A stretch of 64,000 bases of DNA from Thalassococcus_A lentus (lineage in GTDB: Bacteria; Pseudomonadota; Alphaproteobacteria; Rhodobacterales; Rhodobacteraceae): NCBI RefSeq assembly GCF_028023555.1, contig NZ_JAQIOY010000004.1:186001-250000 (forward strand), in the 5' to 3' direction. This document shows, piece after piece, positions 1 to 7,127 of this stretch. The position numbers were made by a program, and so were the translations under genes. Position 1 is the stretch's first letter. Every line of letters begins with the position of its first letter. Below the pieces are notes generated by a model that worked only from the letters and a program-made list of their open reading frames with translations, had not been told where the DNA came from and did not search any database.

Positions 1-489
1 GGGGACCGGGCAGCCTTTGAAAAACTATACGGGCAAACATCACCAAAGTTGTTCGCGGTCTGCCTTCGGGTTTTGCACGAACCGGGCTTGGCCGAAGATG
101 TCCTTCAATCGGTTTATTGCAAGGTCTGGCAAGGCGCCGGTCAGTATCGGGCGAACGGGTTTTCGCCGATGGCTTGGTTGATTACCTTGGCGCGCGAAGC
201 GGCGGTCGATCATCTAAAGCAGCACGGATCGCCCGCGAAACCGGCCGTCACGGACTTTCCCGATCGCCTGTCGTTCGATTCCGAAGCACTGGCGATGGCG
301 TCCAGCGAGGCGCAGGCGCTTGCCTATTGCATGAAATCCTTGCCGCCTGAGCACGGGGCCATGATGAAGGCGGCATATCTGGACGGGGTGGACTATTCGG
401 ATATCGCCCGGATTGATGGCGTCAGCCCGGAAACCGCGCGCGGTTGGATCCGCTCCAGCCTTCTGCAACTACGCGATTGTCTAAGCTGA
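1..489 (+). CDS. ECF-type RNA polymerase sigma factor (5' end outside window)
   Basis: The reading frame is open from base 1, so the gene starts before the window; 162 residues are present. The N-terminal part (AAFEKLYGQTSPKLFAVCLR) is sigma region 2, followed by the region 2.4-like AWLITLAREAAVDHLK. The end (YSDIARIDGVSPETARGWIR) is the region 4 helix-turn-helix that reads the -35 element. The order fits the SigK/RpoE-like extracytoplasmic function group. Its stop codon overlaps the ATG of the anti-sigma gene (TGATG), so the pair is translationally coupled. The signal it answers is not evident. Confidence 0.88.
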   Translation, partial: GDRAAFEKLYGQTSPKLFAVCLRVLHEPGLAEDVLQSVYCKVWQGAGQYRANGFSPMAWLITLAREAAVDHLKQHGSPAKPAVTDFPDRLSFDSEALAMASSEAQALAYCMKSLPPEHGAMMKAAYLDGVDYSDIARIDGVSPETARGWIRSSLLQLRDCLS

Positions 490-839
490 TGACCACGTCG
501 ATGGATGCCGCTCAAACCGATCTGTGGGATGCCGCTGCGGGCGAATACGTTCTGGGGCTTTTGCCCGAGGACGAAAGGGCCATGTTCGAGGTCCGACTGG
601 CCTCGGATGTGCAGCTGGAACAGGATGTCGCCGCATGGTCCTTGTACTTTTCCGGCTTTGCGGAAGAGATCGAAGACGTTGTGCCGCCGCCCCAGATCAA
701 GCGCAGGATCGAATCCGAGTTGTTCCCCGGTCCGCCCAAGAATGTCTTGCTGACAGTGTTGCCCTACCTGTTGGGCGCGGTTCTTAGCGGTTTGGCAGCC
801 TGGATCGCAGTCGAAGCGGGATTGCTGGAACTCCTTTAA
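489..839 (+). CDS. Short membrane-anchored anti-sigma factor (RskA-like)
   Basis: 116 residues, starting at the ATG that overlaps the sigma factor stop. The N-terminal half (DLWDAAAGEYVLGLLPEDER, then a helical stretch and PPPQIKRRIESELF) matches the anti-sigma-K/ChrR-type sigma-binding domain. Residues about 84-110 form one hydrophobic helix (VLLTVLPYLLGAVLSGLAAW). Only a few residues follow it, so the large extracytoplasmic sensor domain usual in RskA proteins is absent. It should hold the upstream sigma factor at the inner membrane. Family assignment is by motif pattern only; how the signal is sensed without a periplasmic domain is unknown. Confidence 0.75.
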   Translation: MTTSMDAAQTDLWDAAAGEYVLGLLPEDERAMFEVRLASDVQLEQDVAAWSLYFSGFAEEIEDVVPPPQIKRRIESELFPGPPKNVLLTVLPYLLGAVLSGLAAWIAVEAGLLELL

Positions 840-851
840 AGCCCATTCATG

Positions 852-888
852 AAAAAATGCGCCGGCTCGGATCACGAGCGGGCGCATT
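852..888 (-). terminator. Intrinsic terminator for the leftward transaldolase gene
   Basis: An inverted repeat with arms at 856-869 and 875-888 (one internal mismatch, 5-base loop). Read on the minus strand it is followed by a run of six T (the A run at 852-857), giving a hairpin plus U-tract about 40 bases after the tal stop. On the plus strand there is no U-tract, so activity on the sigma/anti-sigma transcript is less likely. Confidence 0.7.
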
Positions 889-929
889 GCTTGTTCAATA
901 TCTGACCACAAAATGGCCAGACGTTCGGA

Positions 930-1583
930 TCAGACGATCTTGATTCCCGCGGACTCGGCGTCTTTGACAAACTGCGCGAGGCCTTTGTCGGTCAGAACAT
1001 GGTTGGCCATCGCCTTGATCACGCCGGGAGGGGCGGTGGCAACATCCGCGCCGATCTTGGCGCATTCGCTCATGTGGTTGGCCGAACGAATGGACGCCGC
1101 CAGAACCTGCGTTTCAAAACCGAAGTTGTCATAGATTTCGCGGATGTCAGCGATCAGGTCCATGCCATCAAGGTTCAGATCGTCAAGACGACCAATAAAC
1201 GGAGAGATGAACGTCGCGCCTGCTTTTGCGGCCAGAAGGGCCTGATTTGCCGAGAAACACAGGGTCACGTTGACCATTTTACCTTCGCCCGAAAGCACTT
1301 TGCAGGCCTTGAGGCCATCCCATGTCAGAGGCACTTTGACAGTGATGTTTTCGGCGATCTCTGCCAGTTTGCGGCCTTCGGCGATCATGTCATCTGCCTT
1401 CAGCGCAACCACTTCGGCCGACACAGGGCCGGAAACCAGATCACAGATTTCCTTGGTCACTTCCAAAATATCGCGGCCGGATTTCTTGATCAGCGAAGGG
1501 TTGGTGGTCACACCGTCCACCATGCCCAGATCGTTCAACTCGGCAATTGCGTCGATTTCAGCTGTGTCGACAAAGAATTTCAT
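930..1583 (-). CDS. tal: Transaldolase, short FSA/TalC-type
   Basis: 217 residues, the usual length of the small transaldolase/fructose-6-phosphate aldolase class. It begins MKFFVDTAEIDAIAELNDLG and contains GVTTNPSLIKKSG, the Schiff-base lysine stretch ENITVKVPLTWDGLKA, and the barrel segment CFSANQALLAAKAGATFISP. It transfers dihydroxyacetone units between sugar phosphates in the non-oxidative pentose phosphate pathway (cytoplasm). The inner ATG at 1583 is chosen over a longer frame because AAGGAGAG lies just before it and the family starts here. Divergent from priA. Confidence 0.93.
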   Translation of the reverse strand: MKFFVDTAEIDAIAELNDLGMVDGVTTNPSLIKKSGRDILEVTKEICDLVSGPVSAEVVALKADDMIAEGRKLAEIAENITVKVPLTWDGLKACKVLSGEGKMVNVTLCFSANQALLAAKAGATFISPFIGRLDDLNLDGMDLIADIREIYDNFGFETQVLAASIRSANHMSECAKIGADVATAPPGVIKAMANHVLTDKGLAQFVKDAESAGIKIV

Positions 1584-1740
1584 GGAGGCTCTCCTTGATG
1601 TGCCCGCTCGGGACGCGCGGGCTTGGCATTTACTGATGCGTGTCTTAACCCAGATAAGCGCGGGCGGAAAGGGCATGGTGTTTGCGCTAACAAATCGGCT
1701 CGTCCCGGGTATCACTGCTAAAGCGCGAAAGGCGCCCTGA

Positions 1741-3930
1741 ATGGCAACTTTCTTTGAAGAAGGCACATTGGTCGGCGTTTTGACAACGCAGCCGCTGGAC
1801 CGTGCGCTCGACTACAAGGCGCCCGAAGGTGGTTGTCATCTTGGCGCTTTCGTCGAGGTGCCTCTTGGTCCGCGCAAGGTCTTGGGTGTGGTGTGGGGGG
1901 CTGGCAAAGGTGGGTTTGATCTGGCCAAGGCGCGCAGTGTAATCCGGGTGCTGGACGCAGCACCGATGCGGGATGAGATGCGCGAATTTCTTGAGCGCGC
2001 GGGCGCTTATACGCTGACGCCGATGTCGGCCATGCTGCGGCTGGCCACGCGCGCTCCGGGGTTGGGTGATCCCCCTTCGATGCGAAAGGTCTACCGACTG
2101 GGTGAGGGCGAGCCGGCTCGTATGACAGACGCACGCACCCGCGTTCTGGACGCTGCGCGGGAAATGGGCGGGCTAGCGCTGACCCTGAAGGAGCTTGCAG
2201 AAGCCGCAGGTGTTACAACGTCTGTCGTCAAGGGGCTGGTCAGCACCGGCGCAATCGCCGAAGAACAAAGCCCCCGTGACACACCGTTTGCCTTGCTTGA
2301 TGCCGACTATGGTTCAAAAACACTGACGCCCGATCAAACCGAAGCGGCCGAAGCGCTGCGCAGCGCGCAGCGGGCACAGACCTACGGGACAACTTTGCTC
2401 AAGGGCGTTACAGGCTCGGGCAAGACCGAGGTCTATCTCGAGGCTGTGGCCGAAGCCTTGCGGACCGGCAGGCAGGCGCTGGTTCTGTTGCCCGAAATCG
2501 CTTTGACCGCCGAATTTCTCACACGGGTCGAGGCCCGTTTCGGGGCAAAGCCCGCTGAATGGCATTCCGGGGTCACACTGACAGAGCGGCGGCGGGTCTG
2601 GAAAATGGTGGCTCAAGGGCAGGCGCAAATGGTGATCGGCGCAAGATCTGCCCTGTTCCTGCCGTTTCAGCGTTTGGGCCTGATCGTTGTCGATGAAGAA
2701 CACGACACGTCCTACAAGCAGGAAGAGGGCGTTCTTTACAACGCGCGGGATATGGCGGTGCTTCGGGCCTCATTGATTGGCGCACAGGTGGTGCTGGCGA
2801 CCGCGACGCCTTGCCTGGAAAGCTGGGCCAATGCTGATGCAGGCAAGTATCAAAGGCTGACACTGACCTCCCGCTTTGGCGAAGCCGTCATGCCCGAGAT
2901 GCGCGCCATCGACATGCGCAGCGAAGAATTGCCCGCCAACCGCTGGATTTCCCCATCCTTGCAACGGGCCGTGGCCAAACGCATGGAGGCGGGTCAGCAA
3001 TCTTTGCTGTTCATCAACCGCCGTGGATATGCGCCGGTCACATTGTGCCGTGCCTGTGGTCAGCAAATCGGTTGCGATCATTGCGACGCACGCATGGTGG
3101 AGCACCGTTTTCTGAAGCGGCTGGTTTGTCATCAATGCGGTGAAAGCAAACCGATCCCTGATGTGTGCCCCTCTTGCGAGGCCGAAGACCGTCTGGCGGC
3201 TGTCGGGCCGGGTGTTGAACGGTTGGCGGAAGAGGCGCAGGCCGTTTTCCCGGATGCGCGGATCGCGGTGTTGTCCTCGGATCTTTATGGAACCGCGCGT
3301 GAACTGAAGGCGCAGATTGAAACGATCGCTGCCGGGGGTGCCGATATCATCATCGGCACGCAGCTCGTGGCCAAGGGACATAACTTTCCTTTGCTGACCT
3401 TGGTTGGGGTGATCGACGCTGATCTGGGTTTGCAGGGGTCGGACCTGCGGGCGGCGGAACGCACGTTTCAGCTTATGCGGCAAGTGTCGGGCCGTGCTGG
3501 TCGTGCCGAACAACCGGGCGAGGCTCTGCTCCAGACGTTTCAGCCGGAGCATCCTGTCATACGTGCCATTCTGAGCGGCGATGAAGAGGCATTCTGGGCA
3601 GCCGAAGCCGACGAGCGCCGCGCTGCCGGGATGCCGCCCTATGGTCGCTTGGCGGGCGTTATCCTGTCGGGGCCGGATGTGCAGTCCGTTTTTGATCTGG
3701 GGAACCATCTGGCGCGAAACGACGCCCCTTTGCGCCGGATCGGAGCGCAGGTGTACGGTCCGGCGCCTGCGCCGATTGCGCGGGTTCGGGGGCGGCATCG
3801 CGTTCGGTTGCTGGTCAAGGCTGACAAGGGCGCGCCCTTGCAATCTGCATTGGCCGATTGGGCCGCGCAGGTCACACTCAAGGGCGATCTGCGCATGGCA
3901 ATTGATATCGACCCGCAGAGCTTCTTCTGA
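1741..3930 (+). CDS. priA: Primosomal protein N' (replication restart helicase PriA)
   Basis: 729 residues, full length for PriA. The N-terminal 100 residues are the 3'-DNA-end binding domain. Walker A is LKGVTGSGKTEVYLEA near residue 220 and the DEEH box lies near residue 317 (IVVDEEHDTSYKQEEG). Eight cysteines between about residues 436 and 480 (CRACGQQIGCDHC and CHQCGESKPIPDVCPSC) make the two zinc sites. Helicase motifs V-VI follow (GTQLVAKGHNFP, QVSGRAGRAEQPG). It reloads the replisome at stalled forks. Divergent from tal; the next gene is 143 bases downstream. Confidence 0.97.
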   Translation: MATFFEEGTLVGVLTTQPLDRALDYKAPEGGCHLGAFVEVPLGPRKVLGVVWGAGKGGFDLAKARSVIRVLDAAPMRDEMREFLERAGAYTLTPMSAMLRLATRAPGLGDPPSMRKVYRLGEGEPARMTDARTRVLDAAREMGGLALTLKELAEAAGVTTSVVKGLVSTGAIAEEQSPRDTPFALLDADYGSKTLTPDQTEAAEALRSAQRAQTYGTTLLKGVTGSGKTEVYLEAVAEALRTGRQALVLLPEIALTAEFLTRVEARFGAKPAEWHSGVTLTERRRVWKMVAQGQAQMVIGARSALFLPFQRLGLIVVDEEHDTSYKQEEGVLYNARDMAVLRASLIGAQVVLATATPCLESWANADAGKYQRLTLTSRFGEAVMPEMRAIDMRSEELPANRWISPSLQRAVAKRMEAGQQSLLFINRRGYAPVTLCRACGQQIGCDHCDARMVEHRFLKRLVCHQCGESKPIPDVCPSCEAEDRLAAVGPGVERLAEEAQAVFPDARIAVLSSDLYGTARELKAQIETIAAGGADIIIGTQLVAKGHNFPLLTLVGVIDADLGLQGSDLRAAERTFQLMRQVSGRAGRAEQPGEALLQTFQPEHPVIRAILSGDEEAFWAAEADERRAAGMPPYGRLAGVILSGPDVQSVFDLGNHLARNDAPLRRIGAQVYGPAPAPIARVRGRHRVRLLVKADKGAPLQSALADWAAQVTLKGDLRMAIDIDPQSFF

Positions 3931-4073
3931 CCGGCGCGCGACTTTGGGTTCACCCCGTTGCAAAGTGTTTTGCGGCATTTCCAGCGGGTCAAATGCGGGC
4001 GGCTGGGCCACAACGGTTTCTTCTTTTTGTCGATCTCTTGTTTGTCGCCAAGGCTCATTCTACATGGGGCTTC

Positions 4074-4871
4074 ATGAAACGCTGGATCCCCTTTGTGAAA
4101 TCGGACCCGCTGGTCAACGTTGTGCGCCTGCAAGGCGCGATAGGCGTTGGTGGACGTGGCTCCCTGAGTGACCGGTCGGTTGCACCACTTCTGGAAAAGG
4201 CGTTTCGCAGGGGCAAACCTGCCGCGGTCGCGCTTGAACTGAACTCGCCCGGCGGGTCCCCGGTTCAAAGCTCGCTGATCGGCTCGCGCATCCGCCGTCT
4301 TTCTGAAGAAACCGAAGTGCCGGTGTTCGCATTCGTCGAAGACGTGGCGGCCTCGGGAGGATACTGGCTGGCTTGCAGCGCGGATGAAATCTGGGCTGAC
4401 CCCAGTTCAATTCTGGGATCCATCGGGGTCATTTCGTCCGGCTTTGGCGCGCATGTCCTTTTGCAACGGCAGGGTATTGAGCGGCGCATCTACACAGCCG
4501 GAAAAAGCAAATCGATGATGGACCCGTTCAGCCCGGAAAAAGAAGAAGACGTTGCGCGATTGAACAGGCTTCTGGGACAGTTGCACGAAACATTCATTGG
4601 TCAGGTCAAAACACAGCGTGGCGAAAAGCTGGCACAAGACCCTGATCTGTTCACTGGCGAGGTCTGGATCGGATCCTCGGCGGTCGATGTGGGGCTGGCC
4701 GACGGGATCGGGCATCTGGTGCCGACAATGAAGAGCCGGTTCGGAGACAAGGTGCAGTTTCGCCGTCTTGATCAAAAACGTCCTCTGCTGCCCCGGATCG
4801 GTGTGCAGGCGGTTCAGGGTGCCTTGGGCGAAATCGAGGAGCGTGCGCAGTTTGCACGGTTTGGACTCTGA
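4074..4871 (+). CDS. S49 family serine peptidase (SppA/SohB-like)
   Basis: 265 residues, a single S49 domain. The catalytic serine lies in VEDVAASGGYWLACSADEIW and the probable general-base lysine in YTAGKSKSMMDPFSPEKEED, matching the short SppA type (Ser-Lys dyad). No clear N-terminal signal is seen, so it may be cytoplasmic or peripherally bound. In this family the role is clearing cleaved signal peptides or membrane protein fragments. The start is the ATG at 4074 (MKRWIPFVKSDP); a longer upstream frame has no support. The next small gene begins two bases after the stop. Confidence 0.88.
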   Translation: MKRWIPFVKSDPLVNVVRLQGAIGVGGRGSLSDRSVAPLLEKAFRRGKPAAVALELNSPGGSPVQSSLIGSRIRRLSEETEVPVFAFVEDVAASGGYWLACSADEIWADPSSILGSIGVISSGFGAHVLLQRQGIERRIYTAGKSKSMMDPFSPEKEEDVARLNRLLGQLHETFIGQVKTQRGEKLAQDPDLFTGEVWIGSSAVDVGLADGIGHLVPTMKSRFGDKVQFRRLDQKRPLLPRIGVQAVQGALGEIEERAQFARFGL

Positions 4872-4872
4872 C

Positions 4873-5040
4873 GTGATCATCAAGATTGTATCACTCTTCC
4901 TGATTTTTATGGGTGTGCTGGCTATGTTCGGCAAACTCAAAGTGCCGGGCGCCAAGCAGATCGCTTCCAAGCGGTGTTCGTCCTGTGGACGGTTTCGGAT
5001 AGGGCGCGGCCCTTGTGCCTGTGGCAAGGGAAAGACTTGA
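4873..5040 (+). CDS. 55-residue membrane protein with a cysteine cluster
   Basis: A GTG start directly after the protease stop gives MIIKIVSLFLIFMGVLAMFG, one hydrophobic helix, followed by a basic linker and a small cysteine knuckle (CSSCGRFRIGRGPCACGKGK). Four cysteines in CxxC...CxC spacing could bind one zinc ion. It ends one base before the antiporter ATG, so protease, small protein and antiporter form one transcription unit. I do not recognise a named family; function is unknown. The compact linkage and sensible composition argue that it is a real gene. Confidence 0.7.
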   Translation: MIIKIVSLFLIFMGVLAMFGKLKVPGAKQIASKRCSSCGRFRIGRGPCACGKGKT

Positions 5041-5041
5041 A

Positions 5042-5992
5042 ATGGTATTTCTGTACGCGTGTCTCGGGCTTGTGATCCTGCTTCTGGCGGGCGATGCGCT
5101 GGTCAAAGGGGCGGTCAACCTGTCCTTGCGCGTCGGAATACCTGCACTGATCGTCTCATTGACCATCGTGGCGTTCGGGACATCCGCGCCTGAACTGCTG
5201 ATTTCTATCAAAGCGGCGTTGGAAGGCGTGCCGGGTATTGCGCTGGGCAACGTAATCGGCTCGAACACTGCCAATGTCTTGCTGGTGCTGGGTGTGCCCG
5301 CGTTGATCGCGGTGATGCACACCTCGGAACACGACACCCGCAAGAGTTATGTCCAGATGATGCTCGGTACCGGTCTGTTCATCGGGCTGGCATATCGTGG
5401 TGTATTTGACTGGATTGCCGGGATCATTCTGCTGGTGGCGCTGGCACTGATCCTGGGGGATCAACTGCGCGAAGCACTGGCCCACAGGCGCGCCGGCAAA
5501 GCCGACGAGGATCTGGAAGAACCCGAAGGTGCTGACCCCGACATGCCGTGGTGGAAGATCATTCTATTTCTTTTGCTCGGAATTGTCGGCCTGCCGCTTG
5601 GGGCGGATTTGCTGGTCGATAGCGCACGGGAAATCGCCCTGATGTATGGCGTTCCCGACCGGGTCATCGGTCTGACGCTCGTCGCTTTGGGCACCTCTTT
5701 GCCAGAGCTCGCCACGACTGTTATGGCAGCGATCCGCAGGCAGGCGGATGTGGCGATCGGCAACGTGATCGGCTCGAACATGTTTAACCTGTTGGCGATC
5801 ATCGGGGTTGCGGCCCTGATTGCACCAATGGAAGTTGACCGGGCTCTGCTGCGCTTTGATATCTGGGTGATGTTGGCCGCTTCGCTGGCGCTGATCCCCT
5901 TTGTCTTCTTCCGGCGGGATCTCACGCTCGTTTGGGGTGTGCTCTTGTCGGTGCTGTATCTGAGCTATGTGGGTTTTGTGCTGGTTGCCTGA
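5042..5992 (+). CDS. Calcium/sodium antiporter, CaCA family (YrbG-like)
   Basis: 316 residues, about ten hydrophobic segments in two homologous halves. The alpha repeats are visible: TIVAFGTSAPELLISIKAAL with GNVIGSNTANVLLVLG, and TLVALGTSLPELATTVMAAI with GNVIGSNMFNLLAIIG. These carry the conserved acidic and serine residues that bind the exchanged cations. An acidic cytoplasmic loop (DEDLEEPEGADPD) lies between the halves. The inner-membrane protein exchanges Na+ for Ca2+ in characterised relatives. Start at 5042, one base after the preceding stop, preceded by GGGAAAG. Confidence 0.92.
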   Translation: MVFLYACLGLVILLLAGDALVKGAVNLSLRVGIPALIVSLTIVAFGTSAPELLISIKAALEGVPGIALGNVIGSNTANVLLVLGVPALIAVMHTSEHDTRKSYVQMMLGTGLFIGLAYRGVFDWIAGIILLVALALILGDQLREALAHRRAGKADEDLEEPEGADPDMPWWKIILFLLLGIVGLPLGADLLVDSAREIALMYGVPDRVIGLTLVALGTSLPELATTVMAAIRRQADVAIGNVIGSNMFNLLAIIGVAALIAPMEVDRALLRFDIWVMLAASLALIPFVFFRRDLTLVWGVLLSVLYLSYVGFVLVA

Positions 5993-6017
5993 CCGGCCCG
6001 GAACAAAGGAACCTGAC

Positions 6018-6809
6018 ATGCAAGCATCAGCCCCCCGTGCTCTGGTAACCGGCGGCGCGAAACGCCTTGGGCGCGCCATGGCGTTGTACCTTGCGGGACG
6101 CGGGTACGATGTCGCGATCCACTTTGCGCATTCAAAAGACGAGGCCGAAGCGCTGAAAGCCGAGATTTCGGCGCTTGGACGTCAGGCGGCGGTTTTGCAA
6201 GCAGACCTGCTGGACGAGTCACAGGTTCAGGGCCTTGTGCCCAGCGCGGTTGAAGGTTTGGGCGGACCATTGTCCGTTCTGGTCAACAACGCATCTGTTT
6301 TCGAATACGACGACATCAAAACCGCGGATCGGCGCAGTTGGGATCGCCATATGGAAAGCAATCTGCGCGCGCCGGTTGCTCTGACGCAAGCGTTTGCCGC
6401 GCAAACCCCAAAAGCCACCGTTGACGATAACGGAGAGCCGATGCCACAGGCTCTGGTCGTTAATATGATTGATCAGCGTGTGCGCAAACTGACGCCGGAA
6501 TTCATGAGTTACACAATTGCAAAGATGGGCCTTTGGGCGTTTACGCAGACAGCTGCGCAGGCCTTGGCGCCGGATGTGCGGGTCAATGCAATTGGGCCGG
6601 GTCCGACCCTGCAGGGCGGTCGGCAAACAGCTGAACAATTTGCGGCTCAACGCGCGGCAACCGTTTTGGGGCGCGGCGCGAACCCTGATGATATCACTGC
6701 GGCACTGGGGTATTTTCTGGATGCGCCATCGGTAACGGGGCAGTTGCTTTGCATTGATGGGGGGCAACACCTATCTTGGGAAACGCCTGACGTCGTGGAC
6801 GTTGAATAG
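6018..6809 (+). CDS. SDR oxidoreductase, pteridine-reductase/FolM-like
   Basis: 263 residues, short-chain dehydrogenase fold. The cofactor loop is VTGGAKRLGRAMA, the form seen in pteridine reductases and dihydromonapterin reductase FolM, instead of the usual TGxxxGxG. NNASVFEYDD follows, and the catalytic Tyr/Lys are in YTIAKMG. The usual serine position is Asp (VVNMIDQRVRKLTPEF), again as in pteridine reductases, and the C-terminal FVTGQ-like segment is VTGQLLCIDGGQHLSW. It probably reduces a pterin with NADPH; the exact substrate is an inference. Start at 6018 with AAAGGA upstream. Confidence 0.85.
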   Translation: MQASAPRALVTGGAKRLGRAMALYLAGRGYDVAIHFAHSKDEAEALKAEISALGRQAAVLQADLLDESQVQGLVPSAVEGLGGPLSVLVNNASVFEYDDIKTADRRSWDRHMESNLRAPVALTQAFAAQTPKATVDDNGEPMPQALVVNMIDQRVRKLTPEFMSYTIAKMGLWAFTQTAAQALAPDVRVNAIGPGPTLQGGRQTAEQFAAQRAATVLGRGANPDDITAALGYFLDAPSVTGQLLCIDGGQHLSWETPDVVDVE

Positions 6810-6842
6810 CTTGCCCCAACGGTAAGTTGTGCACCGCATTCA

Positions 6843-6857
6843 CTTTGGTTACCAAAG
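6843..6857. promoter_or_regulatory. Perfect 15-base palindrome, possible operator
   Basis: CTTTGGTTACCAAAG: seven-base arms around one central base, 34 bases after the SDR stop and 270 bases before uvrC. It lacks a following U-run, so it is not an ordinary terminator. The size suits a homodimeric repressor site. The binding protein is unknown. Confidence 0.4.
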
Positions 6858-6937
6858 CGTTACAAAAAGTTTAAAGAACTCAATAACTTGTCGTACGTCA
6901 AAATTTTTTCCGTTTAGGATCAAGTGGTTATAAAACT

Positions 6938-6957
6938 GCCTAAAAAATAGGCATTTT
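6938..6957 (+). terminator. Weak hairpin with T-run
   Basis: Arms GCCTA and TAGGC around AAAAA, then ATTTTTG. The stem is only five base pairs, so termination would be inefficient. It sits in the AT-rich gap between the SDR gene and uvrC. Confidence 0.3.
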
Positions 6958-7014
6958 TGCGAAGTCTGCCGAAAACAACGAAAAAACCGGACTGTCTAGA
7001 TTTTGCCTACAGAG

Positions 7015-7023
7015 TTATCCACA
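7015..7023 (+). promoter_or_regulatory. Exact DnaA-box 9-mer
   Basis: TTATCCACA matches the strong consensus DnaA box. I see only this one in the gap. It may be chance, a DnaA-controlled promoter element for uvrC, or a remnant of a larger DnaA-binding region. Confidence 0.4.
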
Positions 7024-7127
7024 ACTAACGGGGATGTATTCGTTCTTGAATTGCGAGGCACATCGTTGCAGCGGAAGGGCGGAATCAGCGCGTTGACAAC
7101 TATGGGGCGACCTTTCGAGGGTGTAGT

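Larger units (their letters stand above)
6810..7127. other. AT-rich intergenic region before uvrC
   Basis: 318 bases without a convincing gene, clearly more AT-rich than the neighbours between about 6860 and 6965. It holds a 15-base palindrome (6843-6857), a weak hairpin with T-run (6938-6957) and one exact DnaA-box 9-mer, TTATCCACA (7015-7023). The uvrC promoter presumably lies here. I cannot show a cluster of DnaA boxes, so this is not called a replication origin. Confidence 0.5.

Noticed and set aside
2770..4011. A 413-codon antisense frame opposite priA
   Set aside because: Antisense shadow with no domain; priA is intact.
6810..7127. Chromosome replication origin
   Set aside because: Only one DnaA box seen and no dnaA, parAB or gidA-type neighbours; kept only as a lead.
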